Shown: positions 53,686 through 62,116 of the stretch, in pieces | Position numbering within the stretch: position 1 is the first letter of the stretch | How the letters are laid out: each line of letters opens with the position of its first letter | Assembly: GCA_038229055.1 (NCBI GenBank) | Contig: JBBROU010000006.1 | Location: forward strand, 1-64,000 | Reading direction: 5' to 3' | Origin: JANYJA01 sp038229055 | Lineage (GTDB): Bacteria > Acidobacteriota > Terriglobia > Bryobacterales > Bryobacteraceae | DNA length: 64,000 nucleotides | The notes under the pieces: model-generated | What the model saw: only the letters and a program-made list of their open reading frames with translations | What the model was told of the DNA's origin: nothing | Databases searched by the model: none | Translations under genes and position numbers: made by a program

Positions 53686-54210
53686 TTACCCCTCCACAAG
53701 CACACAAACCTCCCGCAAATTCCGGTACTTCTCCGCGTAATCCAGCCCGTAACCCACCACGAATTCGTCAGGGATGTGGAAGCCGACATAGGCCACATCC
53801 ACCGGCCGCAGACGGCGCTCGGGTTTGTCGAGAAGCGCCACCACGCGGATGCTCTTCGGGTGCCGCTGATTCAGCAGATGCATCAGGTAGTTCAGCGTGA
53901 CGCCGCTATCGACGATGTCCTCGACGATCAGCACGTCCGCCCCTTCGATCTCGATATCCAGATCCTTGGTGAGGCGCACTTCGCCCGACGTGCTCTTGCC
54001 CTTGCCGTAGCTCGAAATCCCGATAAAGTCGATGAAGGCGTCGCGCTCGATGGCACGCGCCAGATCGGCCAGAAAAAAACAGGCGCCTTTCAGGATGCAG
54101 ATCAGGTAAAGAGTTCCGGCTGGGTAGTCCGCGGTAATCTGTTTGCCGAGCTCCAGGATGCGGGATTGTATCTGGTGTTCGGAGAGGAGCGGGCGAAGCG
54201 TCGCGGGCAT
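53686..54210 (-). CDS. hpt: Hypoxanthine phosphoribosyltransferase
   Basis: 174 residues, the usual length. The PRPP-binding loop is VLIVEDIVDSGVTL, the flexible loop SSYGKGKSTSGEVRLTKDLD, and VALLDKPERR, VGYGLDYAEKYR complete the purine pocket. It salvages hypoxanthine and guanine to IMP and GMP using PRPP. Cytoplasmic. The gene stands alone on the minus strand, 20 bp downstream of the M15-like gene, so the two may share a transcript. Confidence 0.95.
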   Translation of the reverse strand: MPATLRPLLSEHQIQSRILELGKQITADYPAGTLYLICILKGACFFLADLARAIERDAFIDFIGISSYGKGKSTSGEVRLTKDLDIEIEGADVLIVEDIVDSGVTLNYLMHLLNQRHPKSIRVVALLDKPERRLRPVDVAYVGFHIPDEFVVGYGLDYAEKYRNLREVCVLVEG

Positions 54211-54230
54211 CCCGCTATTCTAAGCGGAGA

Positions 54231-55043
54231 TTAGCCGCCGTTCGCGAGGCGGGTGCTTTGGGGCCCGATGTGGATGTGGGCTCCGGTGGCCTTGTGGGCC
54301 ACTGCGGCGCGGAACGCGAAATAGGGGATGCGATTCGCGGTCAGGTACTGCCGCAGCCACACGCCTTCCGGCTCATCCGGCGTGACGGCGACATCGACGC
54401 GGTTGCGGTGGTCGAAGCCGAGCGACCGGTGCGTCGCGGTCTCCCCCATCGCGCTAATCGGCAGGGACTTGGCGAACTTGTGTTCGAAAGCATGCTCGAC
54501 GCGCTGGAAATCACGCGGGGTGAAGATGCCATTCCCCTCGTACCGTTCAGCGATTTTGTGAACTTCGCTGGGGGCGTTCTGGAGCGTGGTGGTGAGAACC
54601 TGTTCCAGCTTTGCCGTCTCGGCTAGTTGCTGCGCCAGCTTGGCGCGGGAAACAGCCCAATCGCGCTCCTTCATGGCACGATCGATTTCATCGGTCGAAG
54701 TCGTCATCTCATTACGTGAGATCACTCCGGCGGCGACCAGCTTCTCCTGCCCCTCCGCGGATTTGGTACGGCGTTCCAAACGCCTTTCGGTCGCAGCGAT
54801 CATCTCAGCCGATTGCATGACTGTTAAGTCATTGCCATACAGTGTTCTGCGCAGGATAGCTTCATCCTTTGCATCGAGTACCGCCTCCTGCGCTTTCTCG
54901 AGCCGAATTCGGGGCAGTGCGCCGCTTTCAACTAATCCTTGGATCTTTTGAACTTGCGCTTCGGCCTGAACTACGAACGGGTCTTCCTGGGCCCACAATG
55001 CGGCCGCGCAAAGCATAGCAGTGACAACCAATTTTATTTGCAC
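54231..55043 (-). CDS. Exported coiled-coil protein with peptidase M15-like C-terminus
   Basis: 270 residues from GTG 55043 with a signal peptide ending ALWAQED. Residues 25-170 are alpha-helical and charged, probably coiled coil. The C-terminal 90 residues show an M15-type metal site: SLGFDHRNRVDVAVTPDEP gives a histidine and aspartate, and GAHIHIGP the HxH pair. M15 enzymes are zinc D,D- or L,D-peptidases of peptidoglycan. A wall-related role is therefore likely, though the domain is shorter than a full M15 and might only bind. It diverges from rsfS with an 18-bp gap that holds a palindromic -10-like box. Confidence 0.65.
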   Translation of the reverse strand: MQIKLVVTAMLCAAALWAQEDPFVVQAEAQVQKIQGLVESGALPRIRLEKAQEAVLDAKDEAILRRTLYGNDLTVMQSAEMIAATERRLERRTKSAEGQEKLVAAGVISRNEMTTSTDEIDRAMKERDWAVSRAKLAQQLAETAKLEQVLTTTLQNAPSEVHKIAERYEGNGIFTPRDFQRVEHAFEHKFAKSLPISAMGETATHRSLGFDHRNRVDVAVTPDEPEGVWLRQYLTANRIPYFAFRAAVAHKATGAHIHIGPQSTRLANGG

Positions 55044-55048
55044 GGGAC

Positions 55049-55058
55049 ACTATATAGT
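55049..55058. promoter_or_regulatory. Palindromic ACTATATAGT, possible shared -10 element
   Basis: A perfect 10-bp palindrome in the 18-bp space between GTG 55043 (minus) and ATG 55062 (plus). On either strand it could act as TATATA-type -10 box and would give nearly leaderless messages both ways. No convincing -35 boxes were found, so this is a weak call. Confidence 0.3.
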
Positions 55059-55061
55059 ACG

Positions 55062-55472
55062 ATGAAACCAGGGAGAAGGTTTCTGCGGGAAGCGCCAATT
55101 GAACAAATAACTCACGCCACTGAACAACTCGATCAGCCGGTCTGGCTTGCGGCGGTCCGCGCGGCGGAATCCAAACAGGCCAGCGACATCCGCGTTCTCG
55201 ACCTCACCGGCATCACCTCCTTCACCGACTATTTCATCATCTGCACCGGCGCGAACTCCCGCCAGGTCCAGGCCATCAGCGACGAGGTCAACTTCCAGTT
55301 GAAGCAACTGGGCGAGCTGCCGGTTACCCTCGAGGGCTACAACCAGGCCGAGTGGATTCTGGCCGACTACAGTGATTTCCTGGTTCATATCTTCTCGCCC
55401 AAGTCACGCGAATTTTACGATTTGGAACGATTGTGGCGCGGAGCCAAGGTGCTAGAAATTCCTCCGGAGTGA
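55062..55472 (+). CDS. rsfS: Ribosomal silencing factor RsfS
   Basis: 136 residues from ATG 55062; the open frame extends to 54939 but would overlap the divergent gene. The RsfS/Iojap fold is plain: RVLDLTGITSFTDYFIICTG, NSRQVQAISDEVN, GYNQAEWILADYSDFLVHIF and FYDLERLWRGAKV. It binds ribosomal protein L14 and blocks subunit joining when nutrients are short. Its stop overlaps the GTG of rlmH in GTGA; the rsfS-rlmH order is common in bacteria. Confidence 0.93.
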   Translation: MKPGRRFLREAPIEQITHATEQLDQPVWLAAVRAAESKQASDIRVLDLTGITSFTDYFIICTGANSRQVQAISDEVNFQLKQLGELPVTLEGYNQAEWILADYSDFLVHIFSPKSREFYDLERLWRGAKVLEIPPE

Positions 55473-55894
55473 AGGTCTTCCTCTATTACATCGGCAAGCC
55501 GCGGGATACGCACGCCAACAGCATGGCGCAGGACTTTGTGACGCGCGCCTCGCGCTTCGCTCCAGCACGAATGGATGAGATCCGGCCCGAGAAGAGCGGC
55601 GACGATTGGTGGGCCAAGCACCCCGCCGCCCAGAAGATTCTGCTAGACCCCGGCGGCAAGCAGATGGATTCCGATGCGTTCTCCCGCATCTTCGAGCAGG
55701 CCGAGATGACGGGCCGCGACCTGGTATTTTTAGTGGGCGGGGCCGGCGGGCTTCCGGCGCGGTGGCGCGAACGGGCTGACTTGCTGCTTTCTCTGTCTCC
55801 GATGACTTTCCCGCATGAGCTTGCCCGAGCCATGCTGGCCGAGCAGATTTACCGCGCATTCGCGATCTTGCGGGGGCATCCCTACCCGCGTTAG
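55469..55894 (+). CDS. rlmH: 23S rRNA (pseudouridine1915-N3)-methyltransferase RlmH
   Basis: 141 residues from GTG 55469, overlapping the rsfS stop. SPOUT knot features are VFLVGGAGGLPARW and LSLSPMTFPHELARAMLAEQ, followed by IYRAFAILRGHPYPR. The enzyme methylates pseudouridine 1915 in helix 69 of 23S rRNA with SAM. The C-terminus normally reads HPYHR/K; here the second histidine is proline, at the end that contacts the substrate. The protein is otherwise full length, slightly shorter than the E. coli form. An upstream in-frame start at 55433 lies deep in rsfS and is not used. Confidence 0.9.
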   Translation: MKVFLYYIGKPRDTHANSMAQDFVTRASRFAPARMDEIRPEKSGDDWWAKHPAAQKILLDPGGKQMDSDAFSRIFEQAEMTGRDLVFLVGGAGGLPARWRERADLLLSLSPMTFPHELARAMLAEQIYRAFAILRGHPYPR

Positions 55895-55908
55895 TGTGAG
55901 AACTCCCC

Positions 55909-56793
55909 ATGTCATGGTTTAAACGAGAGAACGACGGGCCGGACAAGAAACCCAAGGTCGAGGAAGGCGAGCGCACGGTTCGCACCGAGGGGCTTTGGCA
56001 GAAATGCGAAAGCTGCCGCGAGATCATCTGGAAGAAGGATCTGGAAGCCACGCACGAGGTGTGCCCGAAGTGCGGAGCGCATTTCCGCATGAGCGCCATG
56101 GCACGGTTGCAGATGTTGTTCGATGACGGCGTGTTCGAACAGCACGACGTGGAGCTGATGTCTTCCGATCCGCTGAATTTCGTCGACAACAAATCGTACC
56201 GTGACCGGCTGCTTTCCATGCAGGCATCGACGTCGCTGACCGACGCGCTGGTGGCGGGGAGCGGAACGCTCGGGGGCCGGCGGGTGAACATCTGCGCCAT
56301 GGAGCCGAAGTTTATCGGCGGCAGTATGGGTTCGGTGATGGGCGAGCGAATCACACGCGCCATTGAGCGCTCAATTGAGTGGAAGTGTCCGATCATCGTG
56401 GTTTCGGCCTCGGGCGGCGCACGCATGCAGGAAGGCGCCATCAGCCTGATGCAGATGGCGAAAATTTCTTCGGCGCTGATGCGCTTGGATGAGGCCGGTA
56501 TTCCGTACATCAGCGTGCTCACCGACCCCACCACCGGCGGCGTAACTGCGAGCCTGGCGATGTTGGGCGATTTGAATATCGCCGAACCGGGCGCGCTGAT
56601 TGGATTCGCCGGGCCGCGCGTTATCGAGCAGACCATCCGGCAGAAGCTGCCCGAAGGGTTCCAGCGCAGCGAATTTTTGCTGAAGCATGGGATGCTCGAC
56701 GCGGTGGTGGCTCGATCCGAAATGAAGACTCATATCGCGCGCGCGCTGCAGTTTTTTTGTGGTCCGGTCGTGGAAAAGCCCACTGCTGCGTAG
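55909..56793 (+). CDS. accD: Acetyl-CoA carboxylase carboxyltransferase subunit beta
   Basis: 294 residues, the usual length. An N-terminal zinc ribbon has four cysteines (KCESCREIIW and EVCPKCGAHFRM). The carboxyltransferase domain shows IVVSASGGARMQEGAISLMQ, VLTDPTTGGVTASLA and GFAGPRVIEQTIRQKLPEGF. With AccA it transfers carboxyl from biotin to acetyl-CoA, the first step of fatty acid synthesis. folC follows after 3 bp, the accD-folC order found in many bacteria. Confidence 0.96.
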   Translation: MSWFKRENDGPDKKPKVEEGERTVRTEGLWQKCESCREIIWKKDLEATHEVCPKCGAHFRMSAMARLQMLFDDGVFEQHDVELMSSDPLNFVDNKSYRDRLLSMQASTSLTDALVAGSGTLGGRRVNICAMEPKFIGGSMGSVMGERITRAIERSIEWKCPIIVVSASGGARMQEGAISLMQMAKISSALMRLDEAGIPYISVLTDPTTGGVTASLAMLGDLNIAEPGALIGFAGPRVIEQTIRQKLPEGFQRSEFLLKHGMLDAVVARSEMKTHIARALQFFCGPVVEKPTAA

Positions 56794-56796
56794 AGC

Positions 56797-58038
56797 TTGA
56801 ATTACCTCGATTCGGTTCAATTTCTCTATTCGCTCGGCAACGAGTTGAAGACGGCGAAGTTCGGTCTGGAGCGCATCACGGCAGTGCTCGAGGCGATGGG
56901 CCGCCCGCACCGGCGCGGACGGTTCGTGCATGTCGCCGGCACCAACGGTAAAGGTTCCGCGTGCGCCATGATCGCCGGCGGTTTGCACGCGGCGGGATAT
57001 CGAACAGGGCTCTATACATCCCCCCATTTGCTGGAACCGACCGAGCGCATTCGCATTGATGGCGTGCCGATCGGGGCCGATGAATTCGCGGCGGCGTTCG
57101 ATCGGGTGCATGAGACGGCTGAACGAATGCTCGCCGGCGGGAAACTCGATTTTCATCCGACTTATTTCGAGACCGTCACGGCCATGGGCTTCTACGTGTT
57201 CGCCGAGAGGGCCGTGGATATTGTGGTGCTGGAAGTCGGGCTGGGCGGGCGGCTGGATGCGACCAACGTGGTGCAGCCTGAACTCTGCGTGATTACGCCG
57301 GTCGATTTTGACCATGAAGCGTATCTCGGCAAGGATATCGAATCCATCGCGGGCGAAAAGGCCGGGATCTTGAAAGCGGGAGCGCCGGCGGTGGTATCGG
57401 CGCAGCGTCCGGCGGCCGAGCGCGTGATTCTGCGGCGTGCCGCGGAACTCAGGGTGCCCGTCTCTCGAAGCGCGGATTGGCGGATAGACGAGTTGGTGTT
57501 GGACAAGCGCGGCAGCGACCTTGTGGGCCCATTCCACGTGCGCTGCCCGCTGGCCGGGGAGCATCAAGTGGAGAATGCGCGCACAGCCATTGTGGCTCTC
57601 GAGCGGATCGGCATCACCGAGGAATCAATTGCGAAGGGCATCGGCGAAACGGTCTGGAACGGAAGGCTTGAGCGCATTTCCGAAGATCCCGAAATTATTG
57701 TGGATGGCGCGCACAACCCGGCCGGGGCGCGCGCGCTCGCGACGTATCTGGACCGATTCTACGGCGGACTTCCCAAGACTCTGATATTCGGCGCAATGCG
57801 CGATAAAGCCGTGGACGAGATCGCGGGCCTGCTATTTCCAAGATTCACGGACGTGATCGTAACTGCCCCCAAACAGGCGCGGGCATTAGCTCCCGAAGCT
57901 TACGCCGAGATTTCAGGCCGGTCGGATTTACGAGTGGCGAAGACCGTCAGTGAGGCGCTCGCAATAGCTGAAAAGAGGCATCCGATCTTCGTGACTGGGT
58001 CGCTCTTTCTGGTTGCCGAGGCGATGCAACTCGTTTAG
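56797..58038 (+). CDS. folC: Folylpolyglutamate/dihydrofolate synthase
   Basis: 413 residues from TTG 56797 (MNYLDSVQFLYSLGNELKTA), matching the conserved start of FolC. The P-loop is HVAGTNGKGSACAMI; TSPHLLEPTERIRIDG, GLGGRLDATNVVQP, ITPVDFDHEAYLG and VDGAHNPAGARAL are all family signatures. It adds glutamate to dihydropteroate or folates. Coupled to accD by a 3-bp gap. The start lacks a clear ribosome site, which fits translation by re-initiation after accD. Confidence 0.94.
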   Translation: MNYLDSVQFLYSLGNELKTAKFGLERITAVLEAMGRPHRRGRFVHVAGTNGKGSACAMIAGGLHAAGYRTGLYTSPHLLEPTERIRIDGVPIGADEFAAAFDRVHETAERMLAGGKLDFHPTYFETVTAMGFYVFAERAVDIVVLEVGLGGRLDATNVVQPELCVITPVDFDHEAYLGKDIESIAGEKAGILKAGAPAVVSAQRPAAERVILRRAAELRVPVSRSADWRIDELVLDKRGSDLVGPFHVRCPLAGEHQVENARTAIVALERIGITEESIAKGIGETVWNGRLERISEDPEIIVDGAHNPAGARALATYLDRFYGGLPKTLIFGAMRDKAVDEIAGLLFPRFTDVIVTAPKQARALAPEAYAEISGRSDLRVAKTVSEALAIAEKRHPIFVTGSLFLVAEAMQLV

Positions 58039-58054
58039 GCCATACCGGTAAGAA

Positions 58055-58264
58055 ATGTTTGAACACGGAGCTTTCCGGCCCGAATCGCCGCTGGACCTTC
58101 CCGAAGGAGCCCGCGTGCAACTTGCGTTCGAATCTAGCGAGGCGGTTGTTCAGCGACTATCTGTAGAGGAGCGCAGACGTATTCGGCGCTGCGTTACCGA
58201 GCGAATGTTCCGGAATCCTTTGCCTGCCGATGCGCCTCGATTCAACCGCAGCGATATCGGGTGA
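58055..58264 (+). CDS. DUF104-like antitoxin
   Basis: 69 residues. YEHG/FEHG-type opening (MFEHGAFRPESPLDLPEGAR, followed by VQLAF) matches DUF104/AF2212-like antitoxins, which pair with PIN toxins. The C-terminal half (EERRRIRRCVTERMF) is a basic helix. Its stop overlaps GTG 58261 in GTGA, leading into a short reading frame that resembles the end of a PIN domain. Confidence 0.65.
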   Translation: MFEHGAFRPESPLDLPEGARVQLAFESSEAVVQRLSVEERRRIRRCVTERMFRNPLPADAPRFNRSDIG

Positions 58265-58434
58265 ACGATTTAAAGGCGAATCAAGGCGAATGGCTTCTCA
58301 CATTGGATGCCTTGTTCGTCGGAACGTGCCTGGATTCGGGGATTGAAACCTTGATGTCCAAGGACTTTCGCGTTACCGATGAAGGCGTTGCCTGCACCCC
58401 CGCGGATGGCTCCGGGCATGTAAAATGCGACTAG
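58261..58434 (+). pseudogene. Possible remnant of a PIN toxin
   Basis: 57 codons from GTG 58261 to TAG 58434. The segment LDALFVGTCLDSGIETLMSK followed by DFRV resembles the C-terminal acidic region of PIN domains, where an Asp-Ala-helix leads to a second Asp. The N-terminal half of a PIN domain is missing and nothing upstream supplies it, because the antitoxin ends there. Position after a DUF104-like antitoxin with GTGA overlap supports a toxin remnant. This is a tentative reading. Confidence 0.4.
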
Positions 58435-58471
58435 CTTGATTGGAATCTCAGACCGGAAAAGGCTGATCAAA

Positions 58472-59861
58472 ATGAAATTCGGTTCGCGCGCATTTTGTGC
58501 AATTCGGGCTGGCAGCCACGATCACAGCCGCATTGGCGGCGCAGGAGGTGAAGAAACCTTCCAGCTACATGCCCGTCGTAATTGAGGAAGATTTCAGCAG
58601 CGTCGTCAAGCGCATGAGCGACGCCAAAGACGGGTTGATGAAGCAACAGCAGGCGCTGCTGGAGGAAAGATACGACTTAGCCAATCGCCCCGCGCCCGGT
58701 GTGACGATGTCTCGCGGCAAGCCGGTGCAAGGCGGCGTGCGGGTGAAGTTGCGCGCTGGAATGACATGGGACAAGCTGGCCCGGATGACGCCCGAGGAGG
58801 TTCGCGCCGCCGACGCGTTTCCCCAAGGCTTCATGCCGCTCCCGCATCCCAATCATCCTGAAGGCGGAATGATCTTCCCGAAATTTCACATCGACGAGAT
58901 CAAGAGGCAAGAGGATCGGGACCTGACGCGCTTCGACCTGGATTTCGATCTCCCGGATCACGTTCTGCCTGAGTTTCCGCCGCCCTCTATCTAACCACCC
59001 GGCCTGATCTCGGGGATGTCTCCCAGGGCAAGTTGGTCACCATCGATAACTTCTTCGGGCTGTTTTAACGGCATTCTGAACCCCACGCAGATCGAAGGCG
59101 TGCGGCTGCTTGTCACGCCCTTTGCGCAGCAGCAGTTCAATCAGACGGAAGACCGCCGCACCCTGAAGTCGAGTCGTGGTGTCACATGCTTCGATTGCCA
59201 CGTGAACGGCCACACCAACGGAGCGGCGCATCTGGTGGGCGATATCCGATCGCAGGAGTTCCGGCATCGCATTGAAACGCCCTCGCTTCGCGGCGTCAAT
59301 ATTCAGCGGCTCTTCGGTTCGCAGCGCGCATTGAAAACGGTTGAAGATTTCACCGAATTCGAACAGCGGGCCGCGTATTTCAACGGGGATCCAGTCATTG
59401 CCACAAAGAAGGGCGTGAATCCGCTGGAACGGGGCTCGCAGGTTCAGTTCATGGCCGAGTTCGAAGAGTTACTCGATTTTCCGCCGACCCCGAAACTTGC
59501 GGTAGACGGGACGCTGAACCCGAAGCGCGCCAGTGCGGCGGAAATGCGCGGCCAGACCTTGTTCTTCGGCAAAGCCAAGTGCGGTACGTGCCATTCGGGG
59601 TCGTATTACACCGACAACAGCATGCACAACCTGCAAGTTGAGCGCTTCTACAAGCCGCGGCTAATCAATAAAATGATGGCCTCAGCCGATGGCCCCATTA
59701 AGACGTTTCCATTGCGCGGAATCAAGGATTCCCCGCCGTATATGCGCGACGGGCGCCTGCTCACCTTGGAAGACACCGTCGAGTTCTTCAACATCGTGCT
59801 GGAGCTTGGATCGAAGCCGGCCGAGAAGTCCGATCTGGTGATGTTTATGCGGGCTTTGTAG
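58472..59861 (+). pseudogene. Exported diheme cytochrome/peroxidase-like protein broken by three indels
   Basis: ATG 58472 gives MKFGSRAF, then the frame slips at a T4 run (58493-58496) into VQFGLAATITAALAAQ, together a good signal peptide. The second frame runs to PEFPPPSI and stops at 58994; removal of a base near 58980-58983 is implied, as the text continues LTTRPDLGDVSQGKLVTIDN and then slips again at TTTT near 59062 into FNGILNPTQIEGVRLL. The rest is intact to 59861, with heme motifs CFDCH and CGTCH and a C-terminal SPPYMRDGRLLTLEDTVEFF typical of MauG/cytochrome c peroxidase proteins. Alternative: a shorter ORF starting at GTG 58497. Frames are seen; the joined product is inference. Confidence 0.65.
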
Positions 59862-59867
59862 CGCGTT

Positions 59868-61313
59868 TTACCCGAAAAGCGGCAGCACGGGTTGCCCGTA
59901 CACTAACGGTCTAGGCTGCTTCAAGTCGTTCAACACTTCCATCTCAGGGTTGATGCCGAGCGCGTAATAAATCGTGGCGACTAACTCAGCCGGATGCACC
60001 GGGGCGTCGGACGGGGCCGAAGCCGTGGCGTCCGATTTGCCGTATTGCACGCCGCGGCGCACGCCGGCTCCGGCGACGATGGCTGAGTAACAGTAGGGCC
60101 AGTGATCGCGGCCATCGGGGGAGTTGGTGTTGCCCGATGTGCTGACACCGAGGCGCGGGCTGCGGCCAAATTCGCCCGTTACCACCAGCAGCGTGTCCCG
60201 GAACATACCGCGCTGCTCCATATCTTCTATCAGCGCCGAGAGCGAGCGGTCGAGCACGGGGCAATGCAGATTGCGCAGCGGGCCGAAGTTGGCGGCATGC
60301 GTGTCCCACGCCGTCGTTTCGGGGTCGCCATTGGCCACCGACGGCCAGTTCACTTGCACGAACATTGTGCCGGATTCGATCAGCCGCCGCGCCATCAACG
60401 CGCTCTGGCCGAAGGTGGTGCGTCCGTAGCGATCTCGTAGCTTGTCGGGCTCTTTGTTCAGATCGAACGCATCGCGCGCTTTGCCGGAGAGCACTAAGTC
60501 GTAAGCCTTCTCGTAATATTCATTGAGCGCATACGAGCTGACGGCCTTGTCGAGCTCCTTCATGGAACCATTGATGCCTTTTAATAGTCCGAAGCGCTCT
60601 TTGAGACGCTCGGGCGGCACATCGGCGCGGAGGGTGAGGTCGTCCAGACGGACCTCTTTATTGGGATCTTGATACAGGCGGTACGGGTCGTATGCCTTGC
60701 CGAGAAAACCGGCGGCCCCGCCTTTGCCGATGACGTTGCTTTCCTGCAGCGGGCGCGGCATTTCGACAAACGGCAGCATGGGCCCGGTGGGCGGTTTTAT
60801 CTTCGAAATCTGGCAGCCCATGTGTGGGAAGTCGCGCGGCGAAGGCGGCTCGAGCTGGCCCGAGGGCGACACTTTGTCCGGCGCCCAACCGGTCATCATT
60901 TGGTAAATGGCGGCGGTGTGATTGAAGAGGCCCGACGGCGTGTAGGCCATCGAGCGGATGAGCGTTACCTTGTCCATCTGCGACGCCATCATCGGCATCA
61001 CTTCGCTGATCTGGATACCGGGGACATTGGTCTTGATGGGCTTGAAGTCGCCGCGCACATTCGCGGGAGCGTCCGGCTTCGGGTCCCAAATATCGATGTG
61101 GCTCGGGCCGCCCTGCAGGAACAGCATAATGACGGATTTCGCGGCGCCGAAGGCTTTGGTGCGCTGCGCCGGTTCACTCGACGCGCCTAAGGCCTTCCAT
61201 GACAGGAAGTCCGGCAGGTTCAGGCCCAGCATGGCAGCGCCGCCGACGCGCAGCAATTCCCTCCGCGAATATCCGTCGCAGGTCCTGCCGGTGCGCCCGG
61301 GGATAGAAAGCAT
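59868..61313 (-). CDS. DUF1501 protein, convergent with the broken cytochrome
   Basis: 481 residues. The N-terminus (YSRRELLRVGGAAMLGLNLP) is a twin-arginine signal; AAGGAG lies 7 bases before ATG 61313. Core text is KSVIMLFLQGGPSHIDIWDP, RSMAYTPSGLFNHT, GTMFVQVNWPSV, AWDTHAANF, LLVVTGEFGRSPRLGV and GRDHWPYCYSAIVAG. It is more distant from the three other copies than they are from each other, with tryptophan in HWP where the others have HHP or HNP. No DUF1549/DUF1553 gene adjoins it; the nearest heme protein is the frameshifted one ending 6 bp away on the other strand. Confidence 0.86.
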   Translation of the reverse strand: MLSIPGRTGRTCDGYSRRELLRVGGAAMLGLNLPDFLSWKALGASSEPAQRTKAFGAAKSVIMLFLQGGPSHIDIWDPKPDAPANVRGDFKPIKTNVPGIQISEVMPMMASQMDKVTLIRSMAYTPSGLFNHTAAIYQMMTGWAPDKVSPSGQLEPPSPRDFPHMGCQISKIKPPTGPMLPFVEMPRPLQESNVIGKGGAAGFLGKAYDPYRLYQDPNKEVRLDDLTLRADVPPERLKERFGLLKGINGSMKELDKAVSSYALNEYYEKAYDLVLSGKARDAFDLNKEPDKLRDRYGRTTFGQSALMARRLIESGTMFVQVNWPSVANGDPETTAWDTHAANFGPLRNLHCPVLDRSLSALIEDMEQRGMFRDTLLVVTGEFGRSPRLGVSTSGNTNSPDGRDHWPYCYSAIVAGAGVRRGVQYGKSDATASAPSDAPVHPAELVATIYYALGINPEMEVLNDLKQPRPLVYGQPVLPLFG

Positions 61314-61337
61314 TTCAATCTCCTTAGATGGCCGTTA

Positions 61338-62093
61338 TTATATGCCTTTATGGTTGAGCCGGCGTTTTACGTGTTCGGGAAACACGGCATGGCCGGGTGG
61401 CGGCGGGAAGAGGCTATAGAGCGCCTCGAGGCGCTTGCGAAGGTAGCGGCTGGGCAGTTGCCGGGGGCCGGTTTCAACGTCGATGTCGCAACAAATTCCA
61501 TGCAGGTAAAGCGTCAGCGTGTCTTCAAGAGCTTGCTTGACGTAATCGCGGAACAGCTTGGTTTCTTTTCCTTGAGGCCGCGTAAGCCATGCCTGTTTCA
61601 GAGTCCAACTCTTCTGATCGACTTCGCCGTGTACCTTGGCGAGCAGCTCATCCCGGACTAACTGCGAGAAAGTGTCGCGGACCTCTTCGGTGCTGTTCTC
61701 GGCGAGCAAGGACGCGAGCGCTCCGTAAAACGCGTAATGATATTCGGACACATCTTCTTCTTTTACGGCGAAGAACATAGTGACCTGCCGCCCGGTGTTC
61801 ACGCGCCTTGCAACAAGCATGTGGGACGGGCGCTCGTAACTAACCTGGTCGCCGGAGCGGCCGGCTCCGCGCGAAAGATATGGGACCAGGATGAGGTTGA
61901 CAGGAGGAATTAACTCGAGAAGACGAGGCGGCAACGCGGCGATCGGCTCATGCAAATACTGGCGCAGATCCTCCTCGGGCATAGCCGGTGTCGCGAAGTA
62001 AGAGAACGATGCTCCGAGCGGAATTACTTGCGACCGAAAGCTGTCGGCCAGTTCTTCTACGGACATACGGGATCGATCAATGGCTACAGGCAT
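61338..62093 (-). CDS. Hypothetical protein of unknown function
   Basis: 251 residues, no leader, no membrane span. I do not recognise it. Visible traits are an N-terminal mixed region with HEPIAALPPRLLELIPPVN, a middle strand-rich part (RQVTMFFAVKEEDVSEYHYA), a helical region with QKSWTLKQAWLTRP, and a basic C-terminus ending HVKRRLNHKGI. Two adjacent cysteines occur in GICCDIDVE. It is divergent from lpxB with 23 bp between starts, so a shared promoter region is likely. Confidence 0.6.
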   Translation of the reverse strand: MPVAIDRSRMSVEELADSFRSQVIPLGASFSYFATPAMPEEDLRQYLHEPIAALPPRLLELIPPVNLILVPYLSRGAGRSGDQVSYERPSHMLVARRVNTGRQVTMFFAVKEEDVSEYHYAFYGALASLLAENSTEEVRDTFSQLVRDELLAKVHGEVDQKSWTLKQAWLTRPQGKETKLFRDYVKQALEDTLTLYLHGICCDIDVETGPRQLPSRYLRKRLEALYSLFPPPPGHAVFPEHVKRRLNHKGI

Positions 62094-62116
62094 TCTCGGC
62101 TATGCGATTGTAACAG

